A stretch of 64,000 bases of DNA from Kitasatospora phosalacinea (GCF_000717185.1 NZ_JNYE01000008.1:1-64000); one strand, 5' to 3'; counted from the first letter of the stretch, positions 45,691 to 54,709 are shown. The notes: generated from the letters alone by a model not told the origin. Program-made: numbers and translations.

Positions 45691-45791
45691 GGTCTGCGCT
45701 CTCTCCTCGTGGTGGTGCGGGTGCGGGGGCCGGTGGCCGGTCCCCCGCACACGCTAGGCGTTGCGCTCCGCGCCTCCGCCGTGACACGCGG

Positions 45792-45875
45792 TCAGCGCGG
45801 TCAGCTCCGTCAGCTCCGTCAGCTCCGTCAGCTCCGTCAGCAGGGTCAGCAGGGTCAGCAGGGTCAGCAGGGTCA
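45792..45875. repeat. 9-bp tandem repeats giving ten in-frame stop codons after pstB
   Basis: TCA (TGA on the minus strand) recurs every 9 bp from 45873 back to 45792: five GTCAGCAGG-type, four GTCAGCTCC-type and one GTCAGCGCG unit. The first TGA (45873-45875) is the pstB stop and all others are in its frame. Confidence 0.9.
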
Positions 45876-46763
45876 GCCGAAGCGGCCGTTGACGTAGTCG
45901 GCGGTGCGCGGGTCGGCGGGGTCGGTGAAGAGGCGTTCGGTGGGGCCGGATTCGACGATCCGGCCGGGGGTGTCGTGGGTGGCGAGGAAGAACGCGCAGG
46001 ACTGGGAGACGCGTTGGGCCTGCTGCATGTTGTGGGTGACGATGACGATGGTGACCCGGTGGCGCAGTTCGGCGATGGTCTCCTCGATGCGGCGGGTGGA
46101 GGTGGGGTCGAGGGCGGAGCAGGGTTCGTCCATCAGCAGGATCTCCGGGGAGACCGCGAGCGAGCGGGCGATGCACAGGCGCTGCTGCTGGCCGCCGGAG
46201 AGGGCGCCGCCGGGGGTGCCGAGGCGGTTGCTGACCTCGTCCCACAGCCCGGCCCGGCGCAGGCTGGACTCGACCAGGTGGTCGCGTTCCTCGCGGCTCG
46301 CCCTGATGCCGGAGAGCTTGAGCCCGCTGACCACGTTGTCGTACAGCGACATGGCGGGGAACGGGTTGGGGCGCTGGAAGACCATGCCGATCCGGCGGCG
46401 CACCTCGGCGGGGCGGCGGCCGGGGGCGTACACGTCCTCGCCGTCCAGCAGGACCTCCCCGGCGAGGGCGGCGCCGCGGACCATCTCGTGCATCCGGTTG
46501 AGGATCCGCAGGTAGGTGGACTTGCCGCAGCCGGACGGGCCGATCAGGGCGGTGATCTCCCCGGCCCGCATGGTGAAGGAGACCCGTTCGAGGACCTTGC
46601 GCTGCCCGAACCAGGCGGTGACCTCGCGGGTCTCCAGGCCGGACAGGGCGCGGGCCGGGGCATCGGCCGGAACGGCCGGAACGGGCGGCAGCGGCACCGT
46701 GGGCGGGTCGTCCTGCGCTCCGGACTGCTGGACGGGCGAGGGGGGTTGGGCGGTGTCGGTCAT
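45873..46763 (-). CDS. pstB: Phosphate-type ABC transporter ATP-binding protein PstB
   Basis: 296 aa. An unusual Pro-rich N-terminal extension (1-42) precedes a canonical PstB: Walker A GPSGCGKST (75-83), Q-loop MVFQRPNPFPAMSLYDNV, signature LSGGQQQRLCIARSLA (189-204), Walker B ILLMDEPCSALDP (208-220), switch His THNM. It energises PstC-PstA at the membrane. It is the last gene of the operon; the sortase-like gene is 41 bp upstream. The FQRPNPFP sequence is specific for PstB rather than other ABC ATPases. No phoU follows. Confidence 0.93.
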   Translation of the reverse strand: MTDTAQPPSPVQQSGAQDDPPTVPLPPVPAVPADAPARALSGLETREVTAWFGQRKVLERVSFTMRAGEITALIGPSGCGKSTYLRILNRMHEMVRGAALAGEVLLDGEDVYAPGRRPAEVRRRIGMVFQRPNPFPAMSLYDNVVSGLKLSGIRASREERDHLVESSLRRAGLWDEVSNRLGTPGGALSGGQQQRLCIARSLAVSPEILLMDEPCSALDPTSTRRIEETIAELRHRVTIVIVTHNMQQAQRVSQSCAFFLATHDTPGRIVESGPTERLFTDPADPRTADYVNGRFG

Positions 46764-46804
46764 CGGCGGGGCGGTCCTTTCCCGGAACGGGGAGCCGGAG
46801 GCGG

Positions 46805-47716
46805 TCAGTAGACGTTGGGGAGCAGCGCGGCGGCGTTCTCGTACACCGACCAGAGCAGCGCGGCGACCACCGGCGCGGCGCACAGGTAGGCGGCGGTGCG
46901 CTGCCAGCGGCGGGCGGCGACGGCGGCCGCGACGACGGCCAGCAGCAGGGCCAGCGACCAGAGTTGGAGGGCGGGCAGGGCGCCCTTGTCGGCGGCCAGC
47001 ACCTTGTCGGTGGCGGTGGTGGCGGGCCGCTTCGCACCGGCCGGTTCGGGGTCGCCGTCGAGCCGGGCGCCGACCAGGACGGTGCTGGTGGGGATCCAGT
47101 CGGAGTCGCCGGTGACCAGGACCAGCCGGTCGGGGGCGGGGTCCTTGATCGGGTGGTCGCCGTCGCCGCGGGTGTTGACGGTGTAGTGGAAGGTGCCCTG
47201 GCCGGTGGTGACGTCGATCCGGTCGCCGACCTCCAGCTCGCCGAGGTCCGCGAACGGGGCTCCGAACGCGGTGGAGCGGCCGAACAGGACGGCCACGCCG
47301 GGCTGTCCGGGCAGGACGGTGTCGCGCCGGTGGCCGGGGCCGCGCATCAGGTCGCGGCCGCTGGTGCCCTCGACCACGACGACCTGGCGCAGGCCGATCG
47401 CCGGGATGTCGAGGACGGCCAGCGGCGCGCCGTCCTCGGTGGGGCCGGTCGGGGCGGTGGCGTCGGCGAGCCGGTCGCGCAGGGTGGCGTACGCGGTGGA
47501 CTGGTGGTGGGCCTCCTGGAGGCCGGACAGGCCGAGCAGGTAGCCGACGAAGCCGAGCAGCAGCCCGGCGGCCAGGGTCACGGCCCGGGCGGCCACCAGC
47601 AGCGGGCCCCGGCGCGGCCCGGCGGGGGCGGGCGCAGGGAGCACCGGCGCGGGCACGTCGGTCAGGGCCGGCGCGGACGGGGCGGCGGGGGGCCGGTCCA
47701 GGGCGGGCGCGGTCAT
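46805..47716 (-). CDS. Sortase-fold membrane protein lacking catalytic residues (pseudo-sortase)
   Basis: 303 aa. N-terminal helix (about 38-66), an extracytoplasmic sortase domain, and two C-terminal helices (about 250-269 and 274-296). LAVLDIPAIGLRQVVVVEGTSGRDLMRGPGHRRDTVLPGQPG (99-140) is typical of class E/F-like sortases. The expected AGHRTxxGAPF is FGRSTAFGAPF (145-155), replacing His by Arg147. The expected LxLxTC is LVLVTGDSD, replacing Cys by Gly203. The expected Arg position reads TSTVLVGARL with Thr212. All three catalytic positions are changed, so transpeptidation is unlikely. It lies inside a pst operon, between an anchored binding protein and PstB. ATG start with GAGGAG upstream. 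Confidence 0.8.
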   Translation of the reverse strand: MTAPALDRPPAAPSAPALTDVPAPVLPAPAPAGPRRGPLLVAARAVTLAAGLLLGFVGYLLGLSGLQEAHHQSTAYATLRDRLADATAPTGPTEDGAPLAVLDIPAIGLRQVVVVEGTSGRDLMRGPGHRRDTVLPGQPGVAVLFGRSTAFGAPFADLGELEVGDRIDVTTGQGTFHYTVNTRGDGDHPIKDPAPDRLVLVTGDSDWIPTSTVLVGARLDGDPEPAGAKRPATTATDKVLAADKGALPALQLWSLALLLAVVAAAVAARRWQRTAAYLCAAPVVAALLWSVYENAAALLPNVY

Positions 47717-47804
47717 CTGCTGCTCTCCTCGGGTGCGGCGCCCGCGGGCGGGTCGGTCGGGTCGGTCGGAGCGACCGGGGTGGTCGGCGCGGTCGGGGCG
47801 GGGT

Positions 47805-49550
47805 TCACCGGCTGCCCGCCGTCCGGTCGCGGCGGCGCCACCAGGCGGCCAGCAGCGGGGGGACGGTGACCACGCCGAGCAGTTCGACCGCGGTGAGCGA
47901 GGACAGCAGCCAGTCCTGCGGCCGTCCGCCGAGCGCGACCACCTGGGCGGGGGCCGCGCCGGAGCCCGAACCGCCGCCGCCGGAGCCGGAGTCGAGCAGT
48001 TCGCCGGTCTGCGGGTCGATCGCCGTCCCGCTGCCGTCGCCGCCCGCACCGCCGCCGTCCCCGGCGCCCGTCCCGCCGGAGCCGGAGCCGGAACCGGCGC
48101 CGCCCGCACCGCCGCCGGAGCCCGCGCCGCTGCCGCCGCTCGAACCGCCGCCGCTGGAGCCGGAGTTGGATCCGGCCTTGACCGCCTGGCCGTTCTGCAC
48201 GGTGCAGTTGAGCGGGCTGCCCGCCTTGTCGCACGGGGAGGGCTGCGGCGCGCTCTTCAGCACGGTCAGCTCACCGGACGAATTGAACGTCGGGTTGGGG
48301 CAGTTGGTGAGCGTGTTGGGGTCGACGGGGCTGGCGTTGCCGGGGATGTGCTGGGTCTGCAGCAGGCCGCCGCGCACCAGGTTGCGCGGGATCGGCGAGT
48401 AGCCGAGCTCGTCGGCCTCGCCCTGTCCGGCGCACAGCACGTAGGCGAGGTAGCGGCTGAGGGCGTTGCCCTTGGCGTCGTTGAAGCGCGGCGGCACGGG
48501 CAGCGCGGCCCCGGCGCGCGGCACGATCAGGTAGCTGTAGGAGGAGATCGGGTAGGAGCGGGGGTCGTTGTTGGTGTAGACGCCGTCGAGGTTCTGCTGC
48601 AGGTAGTCCGGGTCGTTCGGGGAGGTGCTGTCGTCGACGCCGCGGATCTTCGCGGCGCTGAGCGCCACCGCGACGTTGGAGGCGGTCGGCAGGGTGTAGT
48701 ACCCGGCCGGGTTGAGCACCTTGACGACGGGCCAGTTGCTGCGCTTGGCGAAGGCGTACTCGTCGTAGCCGATCGCGCCGACGCCGGTGGGCGACTGGAC
48801 GTAGCCCGCGACCACGTCGGAGCCGTTCTGCGCGGTCATCCGGCCGGAGGGCGGGAAGAACTCGGTGTAGTCGCCGCAGGTGACGCCGTTGACCTTGGTG
48901 CAGTACGCCTCCCACTCGCCCCGGTGGGTGTGCTGCATCCAGCGGGTGAACTGGGCGGTGGCGCCGGAGCCGTCGGAGCGCACCACCGGGGTGATCGGGA
49001 TCTTCGGCAGCGCCTTGCCGTAGTCGGCGGTGATCTTCGGGTCGTCCCAGGAGGTGATCCGGTTGGTGAAGATCCCGACGATGGTGTCCGGGGACAGCCG
49101 CAGGTCGGTGATCTTCTTGCCGCCGAGCTCCAGGTGGTACATCAGCGCGGTGCCGCCCGCCGTGATCGGCACGTACGAGTAGCCGTGGCGCGGGTCCTCG
49201 GCGTGGCCCAGGTAGCTGCCCGCCTGGGACGGGTCGACGCCGCTGTCGGGCTTGCTGCGGAACGGCACGTCGGAGGCGGTGAAGTCGTCCATGCCATTGG
49301 CCCACTGCACGCGTCCGGCCGCCGAACCGACCGGGTTGAAGTCGATCTCGATGCCCATCGGGCCGACATCGCGCCGCCACTGGTCGATCGCCGGGCCGGC
49401 CCAGCTGGAGCCGTCCGCGCTCAGCGAGGTCGCGGCGTGGGCGGGGGTCGCGCCGAGCAGGGCGGTGGGCAGGGCCAGCGCGGCGGAGAGCAGCGCCGCG
49501 GCCAGGTGGCGCAGTCGCACGGGACGGGCCTTCCTTCTCTGACGGGTCAT
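47805..49550 (-). CDS. PstS-like substrate-binding protein with C-terminal membrane anchor
   Basis: 581 aa. Signal peptide 1-39 (AHA cut). A PstS-type type 2 periplasmic fold follows: LSADGSSWAGPAIDQWRRDV, DFTASDVPFRSKPD, VPITAGGTALMYHLELGGKKITDLRLSPDTIVGIFTNRITSWDDPKI, TPVVRSDGSGATAQFTRWM (anion loop SGAT). A long Gly/Ser/Pro-poor-in-order linker ends in a helix (WLLSSLTAVELLGVVTVPPLLAAWW) and RRRD, so it is held by a transmembrane segment and not by a lipid, unlike classic actinobacterial PstS. Its ATG overlaps the pstA stop (ATGA). Confidence 0.88.
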   Translation of the reverse strand: MTRQRRKARPVRLRHLAAALLSAALALPTALLGATPAHAATSLSADGSSWAGPAIDQWRRDVGPMGIEIDFNPVGSAAGRVQWANGMDDFTASDVPFRSKPDSGVDPSQAGSYLGHAEDPRHGYSYVPITAGGTALMYHLELGGKKITDLRLSPDTIVGIFTNRITSWDDPKITADYGKALPKIPITPVVRSDGSGATAQFTRWMQHTHRGEWEAYCTKVNGVTCGDYTEFFPPSGRMTAQNGSDVVAGYVQSPTGVGAIGYDEYAFAKRSNWPVVKVLNPAGYYTLPTASNVAVALSAAKIRGVDDSTSPNDPDYLQQNLDGVYTNNDPRSYPISSYSYLIVPRAGAALPVPPRFNDAKGNALSRYLAYVLCAGQGEADELGYSPIPRNLVRGGLLQTQHIPGNASPVDPNTLTNCPNPTFNSSGELTVLKSAPQPSPCDKAGSPLNCTVQNGQAVKAGSNSGSSGGGSSGGSGAGSGGGAGGAGSGSGSGGTGAGDGGGAGGDGSGTAIDPQTGELLDSGSGGGGSGSGAAPAQVVALGGRPQDWLLSSLTAVELLGVVTVPPLLAAWWRRRDRTAGSR

Positions 49551-50791
49551 CGGTTCGCCACCGCCGACGCGGTCGCGGCGTTCGTGGCGTTCGTGGCGGG
49601 CACGGCGGTCGCGGCCGCGGGTACGGGCACGGCGGTCGCGGTGGTGCGGGACCGGCGCAGCGGGCGGCGGGCCCGCCGGTCGGTGGGGGCGCGGTGGCGG
49701 CCCAGGACGCGGGCGGTGACGAACAGCACCAGCACCACGGCCATCAGGGTCAGCGCCCCGGCGAACGCCCGGGCCACCATGTCGGGGTAGGGCTGCTTGA
49801 CGTAGTTCCAGACGTACAGCGGCAGGCTGGCCTGGTTGCCGTGCAGCGGGTCGAGGTTCATCCGGGCGGTGAAGCCCGCGGTGAGCAGCACCGGGGAGGT
49901 CTCGCCGACGCCGCGGGCCATGCCGAGCACCACGGCGGTGGTCAGGCCGGGCCGGGCGGTGGGCAGCACCACGTGCCAGACGGTGCGCCACTGGCCGGCG
50001 CCGAGCGCGTAGGAGGCCTCCTTGAGGGTGCCGGGGACGAGGCGGACGACCACCTCGGCGGCGCGGGTGACGATCGGCGTCATCATCACGGTCAGGGCCA
50101 GCGCGGCGGCCAGGCCGCTCTTCTCGGCGCCCAGGGTGAGGATGACCACGCCGAGCACGAACAGGCCCGCCACGATGGACGGCAGCGCGGTCATCGCCTC
50201 GACCAGCACCCGGACGGGTTTGACGAAGCGGGCGCTGCGCCTGCTGGTGCCCGCCTCGACCAGGAAGACCGCGGTGACCACGCCGAGCGGCACCGAGAAC
50301 AGGGTGGCCAGGCCGAGCTGTTCGAGCGAGCCGACGACGGCGTGCAGGCAGCCGCCGGAGGTGATCGGCGACAGCGGGGCGGTGGTGCGCATGGTCTCGG
50401 TGAAGAAGTTCCAGTGCCGGGCCGCGTCGAAGCCGCGGACCGCGACGTAGCCGATCTGCTCGGCGATGACGGCGAGCAGCAGCAGGCCGGAACTCCAGGC
50501 GAGCGCGGTGGCGAGCCGTTCGCGGACGGTCAGGGCGTCCCACTGGAGCCGTCCGACCAGGGTGTACAGCCCCAGGAACAGCAGGTACCAGCAGAGCAGG
50601 AAGCCGAACGCGCCGCTGAGCGGCAGCACCCGCTCGTACAGCAGCCAGTCCAGGGCGAGCGAGCCGGCGCCCGCGCCGAGCATGGTGAGGACCTCCTCGC
50701 GGGTGGTGCCGCCGAGCTTGATCCGCCGCTGCTCGGGTGGTTCGGGGGTCTCCGTCGTGGGTGCGGGTGCGGGTGCGGGTGCGGGGTTCAT
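49547..50791 (-). CDS. pstA: Phosphate-type ABC transporter permease PstA
   Basis: 414 aa. N-terminal Ala/Pro repeats (from a GGGTGC-type DNA repeat), extra helices, then the PstA core with TSGGCLHAVVGSLEQLGLATLFSVPLGVVTAVFLVEAG, MTALPSIVAGLFVLGVVILTLG and the EAA loop LKEASYALGAGQWRTVWHVVLPTARPGLTTAVVLGMARGVGETSPVLLTAG. Residues 115-180 are longer than in E. coli PstA. The tail is basic and Ala-rich. Stop overlaps the next start; pstC is 13 bp upstream. Confidence 0.92.
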   Translation of the reverse strand: MNPAPAPAPAPTTETPEPPEQRRIKLGGTTREEVLTMLGAGAGSLALDWLLYERVLPLSGAFGFLLCWYLLFLGLYTLVGRLQWDALTVRERLATALAWSSGLLLLAVIAEQIGYVAVRGFDAARHWNFFTETMRTTAPLSPITSGGCLHAVVGSLEQLGLATLFSVPLGVVTAVFLVEAGTSRRSARFVKPVRVLVEAMTALPSIVAGLFVLGVVILTLGAEKSGLAAALALTVMMTPIVTRAAEVVVRLVPGTLKEASYALGAGQWRTVWHVVLPTARPGLTTAVVLGMARGVGETSPVLLTAGFTARMNLDPLHGNQASLPLYVWNYVKQPYPDMVARAFAGALTLMAVVLVLFVTARVLGRHRAPTDRRARRPLRRSRTTATAVPVPAAATAVPATNATNAATASAVANR

Positions 50792-50804
50792 CGGTGTCCT
50801 CCGG

Positions 50805-51821
50805 TCAGTCCGAGGTCGAGGCGCCGGACCGGGACCGGCTGATGACGAAACCGGCGGCCACGTTGACCAGCAGGGTGAGGGCGAACAGCACCAGTCCGGC
50901 GGCCATCAGCGCGGACAGCGACAGGCCGTCGGACTCGCTGAAGCGCAGCGCGATCAGCGCGGAGATCGATCCGCCGCCGTTCTCCAGCACGTGCCAGGCG
51001 ACCCGGAACACCGGGGAGATGATCAGCGCGACGGCGATGGTCTCGCCCATCGCGCGGCCGAAGCCGAGCATCACGGCGCCGATCACGCCGCCGCGCCCGA
51101 ACGGCAGCACCACGGTGCGCACCATGCCCCAGCGGGTGGAGCCGAGCGCGTAGGCGCCCTCCCGCTCGCCCGCCGGGGCCTGCGAGAACACCTCGCGGCT
51201 GAGCGAGGTGATGATCGGGATGATCATCAGCGAGACCACGGTGCCCGCGATGAACGTCGAGGAGGTGTACGAGGTCGGGGTGTCGCCGCCGCGCACCCGC
51301 AGGAAGGGCAGCGGCCCGCCGAGGTGGTTGGCCAGCCAGCGGCACAGCCCGACGAAGCGCGGTTGCAGGAAGAACAGGCCCCACAGCCCGTACACGATGC
51401 TCGGGATCGCGGCCATCAGGTCGACCAGCGAGACCAGCGTCGGACGCAGCCGGACGGGCGCGTACTCGGAGATGAACAGCGCGGCGGTGAGCGAGACCGG
51501 GACGGCGATGCACAGCGCGATGAGCGCGATCAGGATGCCGTTGGGCAGGACGGCGGCGATGCCGAAGGTGTGCGCGGCGGTGCGCCAGTTCTGCTCGCCG
51601 AGGAAGGACCAGCCGACGGCGCGCAGCGCCTCGGTGCCGCGCAGCAGCAGGAAGAAGGCGATCAGCCCCATCAGCACGAACACCGACAGGCCGGCGGCGC
51701 GCAGCACGCCGCGGAAGGCCCGGTCGGCGGGCGAGGCGGGGGCGCTGATCCGGCGGGGCCGGTCGGGGTCGGACGTCGGCGGTGGGACGCGGGTGTCCGT
51801 CGGCTGGACGGCGGCTGTCAT
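50805..51821 (-). CDS. pstC: Phosphate-type ABC transporter permease PstC
   Basis: 338 aa. After a 35-residue cytoplasmic N-terminus come six helices. Diagnostic stretches: GWSFLGEQNWRTAAHTFGIAAVLPNGILIALIALCIAVPVSLTAALFISEYAPVRLRPTLVSLVDLMAAIPSIVYGLWGLFFL and EAA loop EREGAYALGSTRWGMVRTVVLPFGRGGVIGAVMLGFGRAMGETIAVALIIS. It forms the channel with PstA. First gene of the pstC-pstA-pstS-like-pseudosortase-pstB unit, since a terminator precedes it. Confidence 0.93.
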   Translation of the reverse strand: MTAAVQPTDTRVPPPTSDPDRPRRISAPASPADRAFRGVLRAAGLSVFVLMGLIAFFLLLRGTEALRAVGWSFLGEQNWRTAAHTFGIAAVLPNGILIALIALCIAVPVSLTAALFISEYAPVRLRPTLVSLVDLMAAIPSIVYGLWGLFFLQPRFVGLCRWLANHLGGPLPFLRVRGGDTPTSYTSSTFIAGTVVSLMIIPIITSLSREVFSQAPAGEREGAYALGSTRWGMVRTVVLPFGRGGVIGAVMLGFGRAMGETIAVALIISPVFRVAWHVLENGGGSISALIALRFSESDGLSLSALMAAGLVLFALTLLVNVAAGFVISRSRSGASTSD

Positions 51822-51945
51822 GGTCTCAACTCTCCGCGCGGTGAGGGTTCCTGGGGCGTTCGGGACGGGGCGGGGCGGAAGCGGGGCAGGTACGGGACGG
51901 GGCGGTGCCGGTTTCCGGCGAGGGGCCGGGGCCGGGGTCGGGGCC

Positions 51946-51970
51946 GGACGGGCGCGCGGGGCGCCCGTCC
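51946..51970. terminator. Terminator between anchored binding protein and pstC
   Basis: GGACGGGCGC-GCGGG-GCGCCCGTCC, 10-bp perfect stem (11 with the flanking C-G) in 51822-52000. Confidence 0.7.
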
Positions 51971-52000
51971 GACACGGGGCGGGGCGGGTGCGGGGCGGGG

Positions 52001-54493
52001 TCAGCCGCGGCGGAGCAGCCGCGACCGGAGCCGTCCGGCGCTGCGGCGGAGGTTCGCCCCGGCGGGGGTGCCGCCGAGGAACAGCGCGGCGGGGCCGCCG
52101 ACCAGCAGGACGGCGCCGGTGGCGAGGATCACCGGCAGCAGCAGCCGGGCCATCCCGGCCCGGTCGGCCGCGGCCTCCCCGACGGGTGCGGCGGCCAGGC
52201 CGGGCGAGGCGCTGCCGCTGGGCCGGCCGGAGGCCGCATCCCCGGCCTGGACGGCGCCGGTGCCCCCGGCCGTCCCGGCGCCGTCGCCCGTACCGCCGAC
52301 GGAGCCTCCGCTGCCGCCTGAACTCCCGCCGCTGCCGGGGCCGTTGGAGCCGGATTCGCCGCTGCCGCCGTCCTCGCCGCCGGTGTCGGCGGGCTTGCCG
52401 GGCGTGCCGCCGTCCTGGGCGGCGACGTGGCCGGCGGCGGCCTTCGCCTGGGCGGCCTGGGCCTTGGTCAGGGCCGCGTAGCCGACGGCGAGTTGGCCCG
52501 GCCCCCGGCCGTAGACCTGCCCCTTGCCGGGGTCGGTGACGGTGTGCACGAACCTGCTGACCGCCTCGGCCTTGGCCTGCCCGAGGCCCTCGGTCGGCAG
52601 CATGGCGTACTGCACCATGGTCAGCGGGTACGCCTTCGGGTCCTTCGCGTAGGCGGATCCCTCGTCGTCGTAGGGGAGTTGCTGGGTGCCGGTGGTCTCG
52701 TCGAAGGGCATGTCCTTCGCGGCGGCCTGCATCGCGGTGATCGTCGGCGTGGTGAACTGGCCTGCCGGGTTGGGCAGTTCGGCTTCGGGCAGGCTCATCG
52801 CCTGGGCGTCGCCGCTGTCCATGACCGCGAACAGCGCCCGCCTGCCGGGCACCATGGCGAAGCACTTGTCGTGCTGGCCCGCGGCGTTGGTGTAGGGGAG
52901 CTGGCAGGACAGCCGGTTCTCCAGCACCATCCGCAGCACCTGGCCGAGCCCGCCGAGCACCGGGTTCCACTCGTACTGCTTGTGGTTGTTCTGACCGGAG
53001 TAGTCCAGCGTCTGGAACGCGTCGGTCGGGTAGCCGCCGTAACTCGACGGCAGGAACTTGCCGTTGACGTGGGTGCCCCACGGGTCGGGGGCGCCCTGCA
53101 GGAACTGGGCGGCGTCCGGGTCGGCGGCGATCCACTCGGTCAGCCGGTACACCAGGTCGGTGGTGCCGCCGACGACGACCGGCGCGGTGTTCGCGGTGTT
53201 GCCGCAGCTGGGCCAGGTCACGCCGGCCGCGGTGTCGGCGTTGAGCCGGCGGAACTCCGGGTCGTCGAACATGCAGAGCGGGTTGCCCCGGACGGTGTCG
53301 GTGTCGTCCGTGTTGTAGTAGCGGTACGTCTGGGTGAGCATCTTCGCCAGCAGCCGCTGGTTGAGCCGCAGTTGGTGGACCTGTCGGCGGGTGGCGCCGT
53401 CGTCGACCACGTAGACCACCGAGACCGCGCTGTTGGCGAGCGGCGCGTACACGTGGGGCCGGGTCGGCGCGTTGCGGTCCGGGACGGAGGTCAGTGCCAC
53501 GTCCGCGCCCGAGCGGCGCAGGAAGGAGGAACGGGCCTGCGGCTCGCCGTTGCCGACGGAGTACTGCACCCGCAGCGGGTCGCTCTCCAGGCAGCTGCCG
53601 GTGCGCCACTGCTGGACCGCGCGGTCGGCCATCTCCAGGCCGATCACGGAGAAGTCGGCGTCCCCGGCGGGGCAGGAGTCGGGGGTCCGGGCGAAGTTCA
53701 GCGGGATGGTGACGTGGCGCTTCCAGGCACACGACTCGCCGGAGGTCCAGTTGGTGTCGCTCGGGTTGAGCAGGAACGAGGAGTCGGTGGCGGTGTGGAA
53801 GAAGTCGTCCAGGTCCAGCGAGTGGTCGTCGCAGTTGATCACGACGTCCGGGTAGCTGTTGGCGCCGAGCGAGTCACCGCCGTAGTTCGGCTCCACCACC
53901 AGGGAGCACTTGTGGGCGGGGTCGCAGTTGAGGCCCTGGCTCTGCTGGGCGGTCCACAACTCGATGTCCGCCTCGCCCGTGCCGTCGGGGCGGGTCGCCG
54001 CGATGACCGTGTTCGACGGGAACTCCGGGGACGTGCCGGCCGCCGGAGTGGGCTGCAGGAAGCCCTTGGACGCGTCCCCGCCGTACAGGGTGGAGCCGTA
54101 GCAGTCGGTGACCTCGGGGTCCTCACCGCGGCACTGGTAGATCCGCACCGCGTAGTTGGCGGCGCCGTCGTTCAGCGCGACCACGTCGACGGGCTTGCCC
54201 ATGACGTCGACGGTCGGCGTGAAGCCCGTCCAACTGACGTGCACCACCTGGTTCCTGAGGTCGTCGACCTGCGAGACCGTGATGGTGCCGGTCAGCCCGT
54301 CCGTCCAGGTCGCGGGGTCGAACCGGGCCGGTCCGTCCACGGTCGTGCCGGAGGCGGCCCGGGCCGGCTGGACGCCCGGGCCGCCCAACGGCAGGAACAC
54401 GACTGCGGCGGCCACCGTCCAGGCCAGCAGGGCCGCCAGGTAGGCCTTCAACGGACGCGATCCGGCTCTCGGCCCCCGCGGGCGGGTTCTCAT
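52001..54493 (-). CDS. Large membrane-anchored PstS-like extracellular protein
   Basis: 830 aa. Signal/anchor 17-47 (LKAYLAALLAWTVAAAVVFLPLGG ... ARA). Residues 50-250 form a novel-looking N-terminal domain with several cysteines (YQCRGEDPEVTDCYGS, LNCDPAHKCSLVVEP, INCDDHSLDL). Residues 260-690 resemble a PstS-type binding fold (RSGADVALTSVPDRN, NSAVSVVYVVDDG, LRLNQRLLAKMLTQTY, PTEGLGQAKAEAVSRFVHTVT). A Gly/Ser linker and a C-terminal helix (LLLPVILATGAVLLVGGPAALFL) end in basic residues. Much larger than normal PstS (about 370 aa). ATG start with GGAGG upstream. Ligand unknown. Confidence 0.75.
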   Translation of the reverse strand: MRTRPRGPRAGSRPLKAYLAALLAWTVAAAVVFLPLGGPGVQPARAASGTTVDGPARFDPATWTDGLTGTITVSQVDDLRNQVVHVSWTGFTPTVDVMGKPVDVVALNDGAANYAVRIYQCRGEDPEVTDCYGSTLYGGDASKGFLQPTPAAGTSPEFPSNTVIAATRPDGTGEADIELWTAQQSQGLNCDPAHKCSLVVEPNYGGDSLGANSYPDVVINCDDHSLDLDDFFHTATDSSFLLNPSDTNWTSGESCAWKRHVTIPLNFARTPDSCPAGDADFSVIGLEMADRAVQQWRTGSCLESDPLRVQYSVGNGEPQARSSFLRRSGADVALTSVPDRNAPTRPHVYAPLANSAVSVVYVVDDGATRRQVHQLRLNQRLLAKMLTQTYRYYNTDDTDTVRGNPLCMFDDPEFRRLNADTAAGVTWPSCGNTANTAPVVVGGTTDLVYRLTEWIAADPDAAQFLQGAPDPWGTHVNGKFLPSSYGGYPTDAFQTLDYSGQNNHKQYEWNPVLGGLGQVLRMVLENRLSCQLPYTNAAGQHDKCFAMVPGRRALFAVMDSGDAQAMSLPEAELPNPAGQFTTPTITAMQAAAKDMPFDETTGTQQLPYDDEGSAYAKDPKAYPLTMVQYAMLPTEGLGQAKAEAVSRFVHTVTDPGKGQVYGRGPGQLAVGYAALTKAQAAQAKAAAGHVAAQDGGTPGKPADTGGEDGGSGESGSNGPGSGGSSGGSGGSVGGTGDGAGTAGGTGAVQAGDAASGRPSGSASPGLAAAPVGEAAADRAGMARLLLPVILATGAVLLVGGPAALFLGGTPAGANLRRSAGRLRSRLLRRG

Positions 54494-54645
54494 CGGTGCA
54501 GCACCTCCGGCTGACGGCGCGCCGGACCGGGCACGCACGGATGACAGGGAGCGGAGCGACCGGTCGGCGGCTCCGACGGTATTCGGCCAGTCGCGTCTGG
54601 CCGGTCGCTGTTATCCAGGTGTACGAGGCCCCAATTGGTGCTCGA

Positions 54646-54660
54646 ATCAATGGAATTGAT
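54646..54660. promoter_or_regulatory. AT-rich dyad ATCAAT-GGA-ATTGAT
   Basis: Perfect 6-bp arms in an AT-rich island (54610-54670, also CCAATTGG), about 150 bp upstream of the large PstS-like gene. It is distinctive in DNA of this base composition. Confidence 0.55.
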
Positions 54661-54676
54661 GGGCCATCACATGCGC

Positions 54677-54709
54677 GTACCGCCCGACCGGGGACCGGTC
54701 GGGCGGTAC
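54677..54709. terminator. Terminator of the secreted-protein gene
   Basis: GTACCGCCCGACCGG-GGA-CCGGTCGGGCGGTAC, 15-bp perfect stem 69 bp after the stop at 54778. Confidence 0.85.

Noticed and set aside
47802..47810. GTTCACC-type PHO box near the pst genes
   Set aside because: A single 7-mer inside the end of a coding region and no 11-nt repeated partner; not a PhoP site.
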